Below are positions 1-8,275 of a stretch of 64,000 nt of DNA, piece by piece (the stretch's first letter is position 1; each line of letters begins with the position of its first letter). The notes under the pieces are model-generated. The model ran no database searches and was not told the origin of the DNA. It worked only from the letters and a program-made list of their open reading frames with translations. Made by a program: the position numbers and the translations under genes. The stretch covers positions 367,039 through 431,038 of the forward strand of contig NZ_BEWB01000010.1 in the NCBI RefSeq assembly GCF_003112555.1, written 5' to 3'. The DNA is from Streptomyces coelicoflavus (GTDB lineage Bacteria; Actinomycetota; Actinomycetes; Streptomycetales; Streptomycetaceae).

Positions 1-2
1 CC

Positions 3-623
3 GCCCTGGCCGAACAGCGCGACGGCGCCGCCCGCGACCGGGACACCTTCGTGCTCCTCTGGCTCGGCCTCGGCATCGGCGCGGCCGTCGTCCTCGACGG
101 CACCCTGCGCCGGGGTGTGTCCGGGGGAGCGGGCGAGATCGGCTTCATGCCGGTGCCGGGCACCGCGGGCCTGCCGTCGGCCACCGACTGCGACGGCGGC
201 TTCCACTCCGTGGCCGGGGCGGCGGCGGTCGCCGCGCTCGCGGCGGAGCACGGGGTGACGGCACGACCCGCCGGGCCCGAGCCGCACGCCGCCGCACTGG
301 TCCGGGAGGCGGTACGCCGGTCGGCGTCCGGGAGCGACCCCGCCGCCGAGGGCTTCCTCGACGCCCTCGCCGACCGGGTCGTACTCGGTGCCGCCGCCGT
401 CGTCTCCGTCCTCGACCCCGGCTGCCTGGTGCTCGCCGGTGAGATCGGCCGGGCCGGCGCCGACGCCCTCGCCGACCGCGTCCAGCACCGCCTCGCCCGG
501 ATGTCCCCGCTGGCCACGGAGGTGCGGCCCAGCACCCTGGGCGGCGGCGCGGTCCTGCGCGGTGCCCTGCTGACCGCCCGCGACCGCGCCCAGGACGACC
601 TCTTCGCACCGCCGGAGCGGTAA
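3..623 (+). CDS. ROK-family protein, C-terminal part (5' end outside window)
   Basis: The reading frame is open from the first bases and ends at TAA 621-623, so only about 206 C-terminal residues are visible. They show the ROK (repressor/ORF/kinase) fold: a hydrophobic GLGIGAAVVLDG segment, a GAGEIGFMPV stretch typical of the glycoside-binding loop, and near the end a DPGCLVLAGEIG segment that matches the conserved Gly-rich ROK C-domain. The zinc-binding Cys cluster usual in ROK proteins (CxCGxxGC) is not seen; DCDGGFH sits in that place. Because the N-terminus is missing I cannot tell whether a DNA-binding helix-turn-helix is present (transcriptional repressor) or not (sugar kinase). ROK repressors are common next to sugar-use genes, but here the neighbours downstream are on the opposite strand. 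Confidence 0.8.
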   Translation, partial: ALAEQRDGAARDRDTFVLLWLGLGIGAAVVLDGTLRRGVSGGAGEIGFMPVPGTAGLPSATDCDGGFHSVAGAAAVAALAAEHGVTARPAGPEPHAAALVREAVRRSASGSDPAAEGFLDALADRVVLGAAAVVSVLDPGCLVLAGEIGRAGADALADRVQHRLARMSPLATEVRPSTLGGGAVLRGALLTARDRAQDDLFAPPER

Positions 624-644
624 CCCGCGGCGCCCGGAAGGTTC

Positions 645-1082
645 CTACTCGGGGCGTCGGCCGGTGCCCGCGGAGCCCGGCTCCCGGAACGCCGAACCGT
701 CCGCCGCCAGCCACACCAGTACCGCAGGGAGCAGCACCGCCGTCCCCAGCAGGGCCACGAAACCCGCGGCGCTCGCCGCCGACAGGGGCTCCAGGTGCCG
801 GGCGTGGAACAGCAGATGGGCCACGGCGGAGACCAGATAGGCCACCAGGGACGTGAGCACCAGGCGGCGCTCCATCGTCGCCACCGCCGCGCACAACACC
901 ACGGCGAGCGCGAGGCTCGCCCCGCCGAAGTCCTGGAGCAGATGCTCGTTGTAGGGCGGCAGATGCGACACCCACGGCCACTTCCAGAACAGCCCGGGCA
1001 GCAGCAGGATCCACAGCCCCAGCACCACCTGACCGCCCGCGAGCAGTCCCAGCCCCGCCCGCAGCCCCGCCCGTCTGCTCAT
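645..1082 (-). CDS. Small four-helix integral membrane protein
   Basis: A 145-residue protein whose ATG start overlaps the stop of the upstream short-chain dehydrogenase gene (ATGA, 1079-1082), so the two are translationally coupled. It has about four hydrophobic helices (around residues 8-29, 47-65, 72-90 and 103-125) and a polar C-terminal tail. Composition and size resemble the small DoxX-like or DUF4345-like membrane proteins often paired with NAD(P)-binding reductases, but I see no diagnostic motif. The co-transcription with a flavin/NAD reductase-like gene suggests a shared redox or detoxification job; this is inference. Convergent with the ROK gene, with a gap of only 21 bp. Confidence 0.75.
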   Translation of the reverse strand: MSRRAGLRAGLGLLAGGQVVLGLWILLLPGLFWKWPWVSHLPPYNEHLLQDFGGASLALAVVLCAAVATMERRLVLTSLVAYLVSAVAHLLFHARHLEPLSAASAAGFVALLGTAVLLPAVLVWLAADGSAFREPGSAGTGRRPE

Positions 1083-1843
1083 CCGCGCCGTCCGCCCTCC
1101 CCGCCGCCGAACCGCACCGCCAGGTACTCCTCGAATGTGCCCTTGCCGACCGCGTGTTCGGGCGCGAGATGCCCGCCCGCGCGGAACGCGCGGTAAGTCT
1201 TCCCCGCGAGCGGCACGTTCACCACGGCCCGACGGCGGCCCGTCGCGTCCAGGTAGGAGCGGGCCAGCGACGCGAAGGTGCGCACCTCGGGGCCGCCCAT
1301 GTCCGGCACCCGTCCGGCGGGGGCGCCCACGGCCAGTCCGGCGAGTCGGTCCGCGACCTCCGCCACCTCCACCGGCTGGTCCGAGGCATGGGCGGGCAGC
1401 ACCAGGACCGGCATCCTGGCCAGCGCCCGGAGCACCCGCACCACCAGGTCGTGGAACTGGGTCGCCCGCAGCACCGTCCATCCGAGGCCCGACTCCTCCA
1501 CCAGCTTCTCGACGGCGAGCTTGGACCGGTAGTAGCCGAGCGGCACCCGGTCGACGCCCACGATCGAGATGTAGACCAGGTGGGCCACCCCGGCCCGCTT
1601 CGCCGCCGCGACCAGGTTCGCGGCCGACCGCTCGTCCCCGCCGCGCTGCGTGGTCGCGCAGTGCACGACGGTGTCTGCTCCGGCGAGCGCCGTGTCGAGG
1701 CCGGCGCCGCCCTCGCGCAGGTCCACGGCGTACGGCCGGCTGTGCCGGCTGAGCACCCGTACCTCGTGCCCGTCGGTGCGCAGCCGTTCGGTGACGAGCC
1801 GGCCGAGCGTGCCGGTGCCGCCGGTCACCAGGATCGTGGTCAT
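1079..1843 (-). CDS. NAD(P)-binding atypical short-chain dehydrogenase (NmrA/SDR-like)
   Basis: A 254-residue protein beginning MTTILVTGGTGTLG, which contains the Rossmann nucleotide-binding motif TGGTGTLG of atypical/extended SDRs (GxxGxxG). A later YYRSKLAVEKLV segment carries the Tyr-x3-Lys pair used for catalysis in extended SDRs (here YRSK). The length fits the NmrA-like NAD(P)H-binding family, which includes quinone reductases, sugar-nucleotide epimerases and redox sensors without catalytic activity. The substrate cannot be deduced. First gene of a two-gene unit with the membrane protein that follows (4-bp overlap). A hairpin terminator lies between it and the upstream chitinase gene, so it should have its own promoter in 1845-1910. 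Confidence 0.85.
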   Translation of the reverse strand: MTTILVTGGTGTLGRLVTERLRTDGHEVRVLSRHSRPYAVDLREGGAGLDTALAGADTVVHCATTQRGGDERSAANLVAAAKRAGVAHLVYISIVGVDRVPLGYYRSKLAVEKLVEESGLGWTVLRATQFHDLVVRVLRALARMPVLVLPAHASDQPVEVAEVADRLAGLAVGAPAGRVPDMGGPEVRTFASLARSYLDATGRRRAVVNVPLAGKTYRAFRAGGHLAPEHAVGKGTFEEYLAVRFGGGEGGRRG

Positions 1844-1911
1844 GCTGTTCAGCCCCCTGCCGGACGTGGGCGTGCGGTTCGCCCATCACACCGTGGCGCA
1901 GACCGGAGGGC

Positions 1912-1944
1912 AACGCACCCTGCCCGAGCCCGGCAGGGTGCGTT
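1912..1944 (-). terminator. Hairpin terminator behind the GH18 chitinase gene
   Basis: Perfect 13-bp inverted repeat (1912-1924 and 1932-1944) with a 7-nt loop, 60 bp past the stop codon of the chitinase gene and upstream of the next leftward gene. There is no clear U tract, which is usual for Streptomyces terminators. Confidence 0.75.
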
Positions 1945-2004
1945 GGGGTGACCCGGCGGCGGGCAAGGGCCTTCGTCACCGCCGCCGGGCCCGTTCGGGT
2001 GGGG

Positions 2005-4374
2005 TCAGCAGGCGCCGAGGTCCTGCCAGACACCCCATTCACCGGTGGTTCCGGGCTCCTCGCCCTTCGTCCACCACTTGGACTTCCACGTGTGCCCCTG
2101 GTGGGAGACCGTGGTGCCGCCGCCGTAGGACGCGCCCGCGTCCCAGGCCGGGACGGTGCACTGTCCGGTGCCGTCCGTCGGGCTCGGGCCAGGGGTCGGG
2201 GACTGCGTGTCCGTCGGCGTGGGCGCCGGCGTCTCCGCCCCCGGGTCCACCACGGTCGTGCCCCGGGCGAGGTCGCCGGCCAGGGCGTACGCCTTGCCGC
2301 CGATCGTCACCGTCCAGTTCGACGGGGTCGACACGGGCAGGTAGTAGTTGAACGCCAGGTCGACGGTCGCGCCCGGCGCCAGCGACTGCCACGCCGGCAG
2401 CTTCATCGACACCCGGTGGAAGTCACCCTTCAGACCGCCCGCGTTGCCGCCCGTGTGGTCGCTGCTGATGACCTTGGTGCCGAAACCGGACTGGTCGGAG
2501 GCGTTCCCCGGGGCCGAGGTCCCGTAGTCGAACTGGAACTCCGTGCCGCCCGGCAGCGCTGTCTTCGTGTTGTTGGTGATCCGCAGCTTGGGCGTGATCG
2601 GGTAGTTGGAGTCGCCCAGCTTGAAGTCGGTGAACTCCACGTCCACGTCCACGGCCTGCGTCGGCAGGTCCGCGTTCGACTTCTTCGCGCCGTACGGAGC
2701 GGCCGACCTGAACGTGTCGTACATCAGCGAGGTGAGGGTGTCGCCCATCTCGTACTGGCCCTTGGCGGCGTTCCAGACGTAGTCGCCGGCCAGCTCCCAG
2801 ATCATCGCGCCGCCGATGCCGCGGTCCACCACGTAGTCGGCCTTGGCCCCGACCGACTGCTCGTCCTCGGTGGACAGGAAGACCTTCTTGTCGGCGTTCC
2901 ACAGCCAGGGCGCGACCAGCGTCGCGTCGTACTTGCGGGCGTAGCTGCCCGTCAGCTTGGTGTCCGCCGGGAAGCCGTAGTCGGTGACGTAGTCGCCGAC
3001 GATGCCCTTCTCCAGGTTCTTGGCGTGCCACATCGGGTTGGAACCCGCCGGGGACTCCTTGCCGTTGGCGTCGAGGTCGTGCCAGAGGTTGTCGATGCCG
3101 ACGGCGCCGTCGCCGCACTTGGTCAGGCCGGAGCCCGCCGGGCAGGTGGATGCGGGAGCCTTGCCCCACAGGCCGTCGGTGCCGCCCTGGACGTTCTTGT
3201 GGCCGCGCGTGTAGTACGGCAGGCCGATGTTGATGCGGCCGGCCGGCATGGAGCCCCGGAAGTAGTGGTAGGCCCAGTCGGTGTTGAGGTAGCCGATGCC
3301 GCCGTACTGGGCGCTGCCGTAGACGTTGGCAGCGGCCAGCTCGGCGTCCTTGCCGTCGTCGAAGAGCGAGGCGTTCGGGCCGACGTACTCGTTCCAGGCG
3401 CCGTGCAGGTCGTAGGACATGATGTTGACGTAGTCCAGGTACTTCTGGACCTGGAAGGTCTCCATGCCGCGCAGCAGGTACCCGGAGGACGGCGCGGCGA
3501 CGGAGAGCAGGTAGTGCCTGCCGTCCGCGGCGCCCGCGCGGTCCAGCTTCTCGCGCAGCGACTTCATCAGCGCCGCGTAGCCCTTGACCAGCCCGGCCCG
3601 GCGGCCGTTGGCGAAGGACCAGTCGAGCGGGTTGCCCGCGTCCTTCATCGTCGTCGGGTACTCGTAGTCGATGTCGACGCCGTTGAAGCCGTACTTCCGG
3701 ACGAAGTCGACCGCCGAGTCCGCGAAGGTGTCGATACCGGCCCGGTTGACCGAGCCGTCGGCGTTGGTGGCCATGGAGTAGAAGCCGCCCGAGTCCACGC
3801 GCGAGCCGTCGTCCGCGAAGTAGCCGCCCGTCTCGGCCCAGCCGCCCACCGAGATCATCGTCTTGACGTCCGGGTGCTGCTTCTTGAACTTGTTGAGCAG
3901 GTTGAAGTGGCCCTTGTAGGGCAGGTCCGGGTCCATCTCGGCGCCCGCGACCCCGGGCCAGGTCATGCCGGTCGCCGCGTTCTTCGCGCCGTCCGAGCCC
4001 ACGGAGAGCTTGTTGCCCCCGTCGACGTGCGCGAAGGCGTAGTTGATGTGGGTGATCTTGTCCCACGGGATGTCCGAGGCGAGGTAGGCCGGCCTGCCGT
4101 CCTTGCCCGTGCGCCAGCCGGTGAAGTAGCCGATCACCCGGCGCGGGTGGTCGGCGCCCATCTTCTCCCTGCCGTCGGCGTCGTAGACCGAGCAGTAGGG
4201 GACGTCGACGCCGGGCGTCTGGTAGAGCCCGTCGGGTCGACAGGAGTCCTGGGCGGCGGCCTGCGACGCGGTCGCCGGGAGACCGGCGAGCAGCAGGCCC
4301 GCGACGGCGGCCACCGCCGCGAACAGGGCCGGCCCCGCTCTGTGGCGGGATCTGGAGCGTGACGGGGAAGGCAC
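2005..4374 (-). CDS. Secreted multidomain chitinase, glycoside hydrolase family 18
   Basis: A 789-residue exported endo/exo-chitinase. GTG start at 4374 is preceded by a GAGAGGAA ribosome site. Domains in order: Arg-rich signal peptide ending near ATASQA (residues 1-39); GH18 barrel about residues 75-560, with the catalytic motif DIDYEY around 231-238 whose last acidic residue is the proton donor; a beta-sandwich region about 575-705 (polysaccharide-binding type); a Thr/Pro linker (about 710-740); and a C-terminal CBM5/12 chitin-binding module with the aromatic pair in KSKWWTKGE. Hydrolyses chitin outside the cell. An operator matching the DasR site and a second chitinase-promoter repeat lie just upstream, so it should be induced by chitin breakdown products and repressed by DasR. 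From memory this is the gene called chiI in S. coelicolor, but I leave the symbol blank. Confidence 0.95.
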   Translation of the reverse strand: MPSPSRSRSRHRAGPALFAAVAAVAGLLLAGLPATASQAAAQDSCRPDGLYQTPGVDVPYCSVYDADGREKMGADHPRRVIGYFTGWRTGKDGRPAYLASDIPWDKITHINYAFAHVDGGNKLSVGSDGAKNAATGMTWPGVAGAEMDPDLPYKGHFNLLNKFKKQHPDVKTMISVGGWAETGGYFADDGSRVDSGGFYSMATNADGSVNRAGIDTFADSAVDFVRKYGFNGVDIDYEYPTTMKDAGNPLDWSFANGRRAGLVKGYAALMKSLREKLDRAGAADGRHYLLSVAAPSSGYLLRGMETFQVQKYLDYVNIMSYDLHGAWNEYVGPNASLFDDGKDAELAAANVYGSAQYGGIGYLNTDWAYHYFRGSMPAGRINIGLPYYTRGHKNVQGGTDGLWGKAPASTCPAGSGLTKCGDGAVGIDNLWHDLDANGKESPAGSNPMWHAKNLEKGIVGDYVTDYGFPADTKLTGSYARKYDATLVAPWLWNADKKVFLSTEDEQSVGAKADYVVDRGIGGAMIWELAGDYVWNAAKGQYEMGDTLTSLMYDTFRSAAPYGAKKSNADLPTQAVDVDVEFTDFKLGDSNYPITPKLRITNNTKTALPGGTEFQFDYGTSAPGNASDQSGFGTKVISSDHTGGNAGGLKGDFHRVSMKLPAWQSLAPGATVDLAFNYYLPVSTPSNWTVTIGGKAYALAGDLARGTTVVDPGAETPAPTPTDTQSPTPGPSPTDGTGQCTVPAWDAGASYGGGTTVSHQGHTWKSKWWTKGEEPGTTGEWGVWQDLGAC

Positions 4375-4411
4375 AGTCGGTTCCTCTCCACGGAAGTTGC
4401 GCAGACCCTAG

Positions 4412-4447
4412 AGAGGACTAGACCAGTGAGTCAATAGGTATGGACCA
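4412..4447 (-). promoter_or_regulatory. DasR-type operator (dre) plus chitinase-promoter repeat
   Basis: The 16-mer at 4412-4427 reads AGAGGACTAGACCAGT and matches the dre consensus ACTGGTCTAGACCAGT at 13 of 16 positions. Next to it, 4436-4447 holds AGGTATGGACCA, the reverse complement of TGGTCCATACCT, a close match to the 12-bp direct repeats known from Streptomyces chitinase promoters. Both sit 38-73 bp upstream of the chitinase start. The same paired arrangement occurs in front of chiD at 19375-19410. Confidence 0.85.
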
Positions 4448-4590
4448 ATCTCAACGCGCCTGGCGTGCGCCCCGGTTGGAGCGGCACGGTGCGGTGGAGT
4501 CCAGGTGGAGGAGCGCTCTGTGATCCACTCCACACGCTCTGTCCGTATGGCCGGCCGCCGGGCGTGGCACACTGGCCCTGTACCAGAAGC

Positions 4591-4719
4591 AGCGCACTCC
4601 GGGGTCGGTGAAAGTCCGAACCGGCGGTTACAGTCCGCGACCCGGTCGCTTCCAGCGGCCGGTTGACCAGGTGAAATTCCTGGACCGACGGTTAAAGTCC
4701 GGATGGGAGGCAGTGCGCG
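4591..4719 (+). promoter_or_regulatory. FMN riboswitch (RFN element)
   Basis: A complete RFN aptamer. The basal stem pairs GCGCAC near 4592 with GTGCGC at 4713-4718. Between them are the hallmark conserved blocks GGGGTCGGTGAAAGTCCGA, CCGGCGGTTACAGTC, a GACCAGGTGAAATTCCTGG hairpin and GACGGTTAAAGTCCGGATGG. It lies 155 bases upstream of ribE, and the intervening 4720-4874 is the expression platform plus leader; I could not identify a clear intrinsic terminator there, so control of translation start is also possible. Binding of FMN should switch off the ribE-ribM-ribBA-ribH operon. Confidence 0.95.
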
Positions 4720-4874
4720 GCGGGCGAGCACACGTGCGCGCCGCCGATCTCTGGGGCACGTCCGTTCATGGGCGGGCCCCGTCCGGCGTCGTCGTTCCGA
4801 GTTCCCGTCCGTCCCTTCTGTCGTTCGTCGACAGCCCCGGAGTCCGTGCCCGAAGAGGCAGGAGGACCCGGGAA

Positions 4875-5486
4875 GTGTTCACCGGAATCGTCGAAGAGCT
4901 GGGCGAGATCACCGCCGTCGAGACCCTCGACGACGCCTGTCGCTTCCGCCTGCGCGGCCCCGCGGTCACCGAAGGAGCCCGCCACGGCGACTCCATCGCC
5001 GTCAACGGCGTCTGCCTCACGGTCGTCGACCACGAGGGCGACGAGTTCACCGCCGACGTGATGGCCGAGACCCTGAAGCGCTCCAGCCTCGGAGTCCTCG
5101 CCGTCGGCTCCCGCGTCAACCTGGAGCGCCCCACCGCAGTCGGCGCCCGGCTCGGCGGCCACATCGTGCAGGGCCACGTCGACGGCACCGGCGAGATCCT
5201 GGAGCGCAAGCCCTCCGAGCACTGGGAGTTCGTGAAGATCTCCCTGCCCGCCGACCTCGCCCGCTACGTCGTGGAGAAGGGCTCCATCACCGTCGACGGC
5301 ATCAGCCTCACCGTCGTCGACGCCGGGCCCGACTTCTTCACCGTCAGCGTCATCCCCACCACCCTCGCCCTGACCACGCTCGGCATCAAGCAGCCCGGCG
5401 ACCCGGTCAACCTCGAGGTCGACGTCATCGCCAAGTACGTGGAGCGGCTGCTGGGCGCGCACGTCGAGCAGGGAGACGCCCGGTGA
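4875..5486 (+). CDS. ribE: Riboflavin synthase, alpha subunit
   Basis: A 203-residue enzyme that dismutates two 6,7-dimethyl-8-ribityllumazine molecules into riboflavin and a pyrimidinedione. The start is GTG at 4875 (VFTGIVEELG), the family's typical N-terminus, with AGGAGGA eight bases upstream; longer in-frame starts would run back through the leader. The two tandem lumazine-binding barrels are visible: the first with GDSIAVNGVCLTVV, the second with GSITVDGISLTVVD. First gene of an FMN-riboswitch-controlled operon; its stop overlaps the start of the next gene (GTGA). It is named ribE here because ribH supplies the beta subunit further along; some schemes call it ribC. Confidence 0.96.
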   Translation: MFTGIVEELGEITAVETLDDACRFRLRGPAVTEGARHGDSIAVNGVCLTVVDHEGDEFTADVMAETLKRSSLGVLAVGSRVNLERPTAVGARLGGHIVQGHVDGTGEILERKPSEHWEFVKISLPADLARYVVEKGSITVDGISLTVVDAGPDFFTVSVIPTTLALTTLGIKQPGDPVNLEVDVIAKYVERLLGAHVEQGDAR

Positions 5487-6127
5487 ACTGGCTCAACTCC
5501 GAGGCGTTCACGCTCTTCGACCAGCACATCAAGTGGTCGGACATGATCGGCAACGTGATCGGTCTGCTCGGCCTCGCCCTCGGCTGGCGGCGCTCGATCT
5601 GGACCTGGCCCGTGCAGTTCGTCTCCGGGCTCGTCCTGTTCGCGGCCTTCGCCACCGCCCACCTCTCCGGCAGCGCCGGCAAGCAGATCGTCGTCATGGT
5701 CGTCGCCGCCTGGGGCTTCTGGCAGTGGAACCGCGGCCGGCAGCAGACACAGGACGGCTCCGTCGCCGTACGGTTCGCCACCTGGCGCGAACGCGGTGCG
5801 CTGGCCGCCGCGGCCGCCGTCGGCACCCTCGCGGTGGGCGCCCTCTTCACCGCCTACCCCACCCTGTCCTGGGACCCCTGGCCGGACGCGTACATCTTCG
5901 TCGGCACCGTCGTCGCCATGTACGCCCAGGCCCGCGGCATGGTCGAGTTCTGGTTCGCCTGGCTGCTGGTCGACCTCGTCGGCGTCCCGCTGAACTTCGC
6001 CAACGGCTTCGCCTTCTCCGGCTTCGTCTACGTCCTCTACGGCGCGCTCGTCCTGTGGGGCCTGCGCGACTGGTGGCTGCGCTCGCGCAACGCGGCCCGC
6101 CCCCTCCCGGAAGGAGCGCCCGCATGA
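5483..6127 (+). CDS. ribM: PnuC-like riboflavin transporter (RibM)
   Basis: A 214-residue integral membrane protein of the PnuC vitamin-transporter family, starting at the GTG that overlaps the ribE stop. About seven hydrophobic helices are visible, and the PnuC-type WxxW-rich parts appear as WGFWQWNRG and later GLRDWWLRSRN. PnuC relatives in the riboflavin operons of Corynebacterium and Streptomyces (RibM) are facilitators of riboflavin uptake rather than of nicotinamide riboside; the position between ribE and ribBA and behind an FMN riboswitch strongly favours that substrate. Transport is thought to be driven by trapping the vitamin through phosphorylation inside the cell. Confidence 0.9.
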   Translation: MNWLNSEAFTLFDQHIKWSDMIGNVIGLLGLALGWRRSIWTWPVQFVSGLVLFAAFATAHLSGSAGKQIVVMVVAAWGFWQWNRGRQQTQDGSVAVRFATWRERGALAAAAAVGTLAVGALFTAYPTLSWDPWPDAYIFVGTVVAMYAQARGMVEFWFAWLLVDLVGVPLNFANGFAFSGFVYVLYGALVLWGLRDWWLRSRNAARPLPEGAPA

Positions 6128-7413
6128 GCACGGCACCCATCCTCTACAGCCCCGACGGCATCGACGACCTCTCCCTCGACCCGGTCGAGCAGGCCGTCGC
6201 CGACATCGCCGCAGGCCGCCCCGTCGTGGTCGTCGACGACGAGAACCGCGAGAACGAGGGCGACCTCGTCGTCGCCGCCGAGAAGGCGACCGAGGAGATC
6301 GTCGCCTTCATGATGAGCGAGTGCCGCGGCCTGATCTGCGCCCCCATGGAGGGCGAGGAACTGGACCGGCTCCGCCTCCCGCAGATGGTCGACGACAACA
6401 CCGAGTCCATGAAGACGGCGTTCACCGTCTCCGTGGACGCCACCGCCGCCCACGGCGTCAGCACCGGCATCTCCGCCTCCGACCGCGCCACCACCCTCCA
6501 GCTCCTGGCGAGCGGCACCGCCGAGCCCACCGACCTGGTCCGCCCCGGGCACGTCTTCCCGCTGCGCGCCCGCTCCGGCGGCGTCCTCGTCCGCAACGGC
6601 CACACCGAGGCCGCCGTCGACCTCGCCCGCCTCGCGGGCCTGCGCCCGGCCGGCGCCATCGTGGAGATCGCCGGCGAGGACGGGCGCATGCTGCGGCTGC
6701 CCGAGCTGATCCCGTTCGCCCGCAAGCACGGGTTGACGATCATCTCCATCGAGGACCTGATCGCCTACCGGCGCAGCGAGGAACCCACCGTCCGCCGCGA
6801 GGCCGAGGTCCGGCTCCCCACCCGCCACGGCGAGTTCACGGCGTACGGCTACCGCTCCACCGTCGACGGCGTCGAGCACATCGCCCTCGTCCACGGCGAG
6901 ATCGGCGACGGCGCGGACGTCCTGGTCCGCGTCCACTCCGAGTGCCTCACCGGCGACGTCTTCGGCTCCCAGCGCTGCGACTGCGGCCCCCAGCTCGACG
7001 CCTCCCTGGACCGCATCCAGGCCGAGGGCCGGGGCGTGGTCGTCTACCTGCGCGGCCACGAGGGACGCGGCATCGGCCTGATGTCCAAGCTGCGCGCCTA
7101 CGAGCTCCAGGAGCGCGGCCGCGACACCCTCGACGCCAACCTCGAACTGGGCCTGCCCGCCGACGCCCGCGACTACGGCGCCGGCGCCCAGATCCTCGCG
7201 GACCTCGGTGTGCGGGCCGTCCGCCTGATGACCAACAACCCGGACAAGAGCGACGCCCTGGCACGGCACGGCATCGAGGTCACCGGCCGGGAGCCCATGC
7301 CCGTCCAGGCCGGCGAGCACAACCTCCGCTACCTGCGCACCAAGCGGGACCGGATGGGACACGACCTGCCCTGGCTGGACACGACCCCCGTGTCCACCTG
7401 CGGCAACCAGTAA
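6124..7413 (+). CDS. ribBA: Bifunctional DHBP synthase / GTP cyclohydrolase II
   Basis: A 429-residue fusion catalysing both entry reactions of riboflavin synthesis. The N-terminal RibB half (about 1-205) makes 3,4-dihydroxy-2-butanone 4-phosphate from ribulose 5-phosphate and shows the acidic metal motif DDENRENEGDL and RSGGVLVRNGHTEA. The C-terminal RibA half (about 210-405) opens GTP and shows the zinc site in HSECLTGDVFGSQRCDCG (three Cys) and the catalytic loop LRGHEGRGIGL. Both active sites look intact. ATG start overlaps the ribM stop by four bases. The C-terminus extends about 20 residues past the cyclohydrolase core with no known role. Confidence 0.97.
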   Translation: MSTAPILYSPDGIDDLSLDPVEQAVADIAAGRPVVVVDDENRENEGDLVVAAEKATEEIVAFMMSECRGLICAPMEGEELDRLRLPQMVDDNTESMKTAFTVSVDATAAHGVSTGISASDRATTLQLLASGTAEPTDLVRPGHVFPLRARSGGVLVRNGHTEAAVDLARLAGLRPAGAIVEIAGEDGRMLRLPELIPFARKHGLTIISIEDLIAYRRSEEPTVRREAEVRLPTRHGEFTAYGYRSTVDGVEHIALVHGEIGDGADVLVRVHSECLTGDVFGSQRCDCGPQLDASLDRIQAEGRGVVVYLRGHEGRGIGLMSKLRAYELQERGRDTLDANLELGLPADARDYGAGAQILADLGVRAVRLMTNNPDKSDALARHGIEVTGREPMPVQAGEHNLRYLRTKRDRMGHDLPWLDTTPVSTCGNQ

Positions 7414-7434
7414 GCAAGTGAGACGAGGAGACAC

Positions 7435-7920
7435 GTGAGCGGCAAGGGTGCACCGGAACTGTCCGTACGCAACGTCGGGGACCTCAGGGTCGCCGTGATC
7501 GCGTCGCAGTGGCACGACAAGGTGATGGACGGACTGGTGGACGGCGCCCTGCGCGCCCTGCGCGACCTGGGCATCGACGAGCCGACCCTGCTCAGGGTCC
7601 CCGGCAGCTTCGAGCTGCCGGTGGTCGCCAAGGTCCTCGCGGGCCGCGGCTACGACGCGATCGTCGCCCTCGGCGTCGTCATCCGCGGCGGCACCCCCCA
7701 CTTCGACTACGTGTGCCAGGGCGTGACCCAGGGCCTGGTCCAGGTCTCCGTCGAGACCGGCGTCCCCGTCGGCTTCGGCGTCCTCACCTGCGACACCGAG
7801 GAGCAGGCCCTGGACCGGGCCGGCCTCGAGGGGTCCAACGAGGACAAGGGCCACGAGGCCGTGACCGCGGCCGTCGCCACGGCGGCGACGCTCCGCTCAG
7901 TATCCGAACCGTGGCGCTAG
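7435..7920 (+). CDS. ribH: 6,7-dimethyl-8-ribityllumazine synthase
   Basis: A 161-residue lumazine synthase (riboflavin synthase beta subunit), which condenses the butanone phosphate from RibB with the pyrimidinedione. The GTG start at 7435 follows a GACGAGGAG ribosome site. Family motifs include VIASQWHDKVMDGLVDGAL, VPGSFELPVVA, GVVIRGGTPHFDYVC with the catalytic His region, and GVPVGFGVLT. These enzymes assemble into pentamers or 60-mer capsids. Last gene of the FMN-controlled operon. No ribD/ribG (deaminase/reductase) gene lies here, so that step must be encoded elsewhere in the chromosome. Confidence 0.97.
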   Translation: MSGKGAPELSVRNVGDLRVAVIASQWHDKVMDGLVDGALRALRDLGIDEPTLLRVPGSFELPVVAKVLAGRGYDAIVALGVVIRGGTPHFDYVCQGVTQGLVQVSVETGVPVGFGVLTCDTEEQALDRAGLEGSNEDKGHEAVTAAVATAATLRSVSEPWR

Positions 7921-7953
7921 GCCCACCGGGGCACGCGTAAAGTGGGGGCCATC

Positions 7954-8226
7954 ATGTCCAAGAAGACGTTCGAGGAGCTGTTCACCGAGCTCCAGCACAA
8001 GGCAGCCAACGGCGATCCCGCCACCTCCCGCACCGCCGAACTGGTCGACAAGGGCGTCCACGCCATCGGCAAGAAGGTCGTCGAGGAGGCCGCGGAGGTC
8101 TGGATGGCCGCCGAGCACGAGGGCAAGGACGCGGCGGCCGAGGAGATCTCCCAGCTGCTGTACCACGTCCAGGTCATGATGGTCGCCCGCGGCATCTCCC
8201 TGGACGACGTCTACGCCCACCTGTAA
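7954..8226 (+). CDS. hisE: Phosphoribosyl-ATP pyrophosphatase
   Basis: A 90-residue all-alpha MazG-like pyrophosphohydrolase, second step of histidine synthesis. ATG at 7954 is chosen over the in-frame upstream GTG at 7942 because the family begins MSKKTFEEL and the GTGGGGG there serves as the ribosome site. The metal-binding acidic signature is seen in KKVVEEAAEVWMAAE and AAAEEISQLLYHVQV. Only 33 bp from ribH and 49 bp from hisG, so it may be co-transcribed with either. In Actinobacteria hisE is a separate gene rather than fused to hisI, as here. Confidence 0.96.
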   Translation: MSKKTFEELFTELQHKAANGDPATSRTAELVDKGVHAIGKKVVEEAAEVWMAAEHEGKDAAAEEISQLLYHVQVMMVARGISLDDVYAHL

Positions 8227-8275
8227 GCCCCCGGACCCCCTTCCCCCACCCCTTCACGCAAAGGAAGCCGACCTC

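Noticed and set aside
1948..4362. 804-residue plus-strand frame opposite the chitinase gene
   Set aside because: Shadow of the GH18 coding strand produced by the GC bias; its translation is Val/Arg/Gly-rich and repetitive, with no domain, while the opposite strand encodes a complete exported enzyme.
6037..7854. 605-residue minus-strand frame across ribBA and ribH
   Set aside because: Antisense shadow; the plus strand has both intact active-site motifs.
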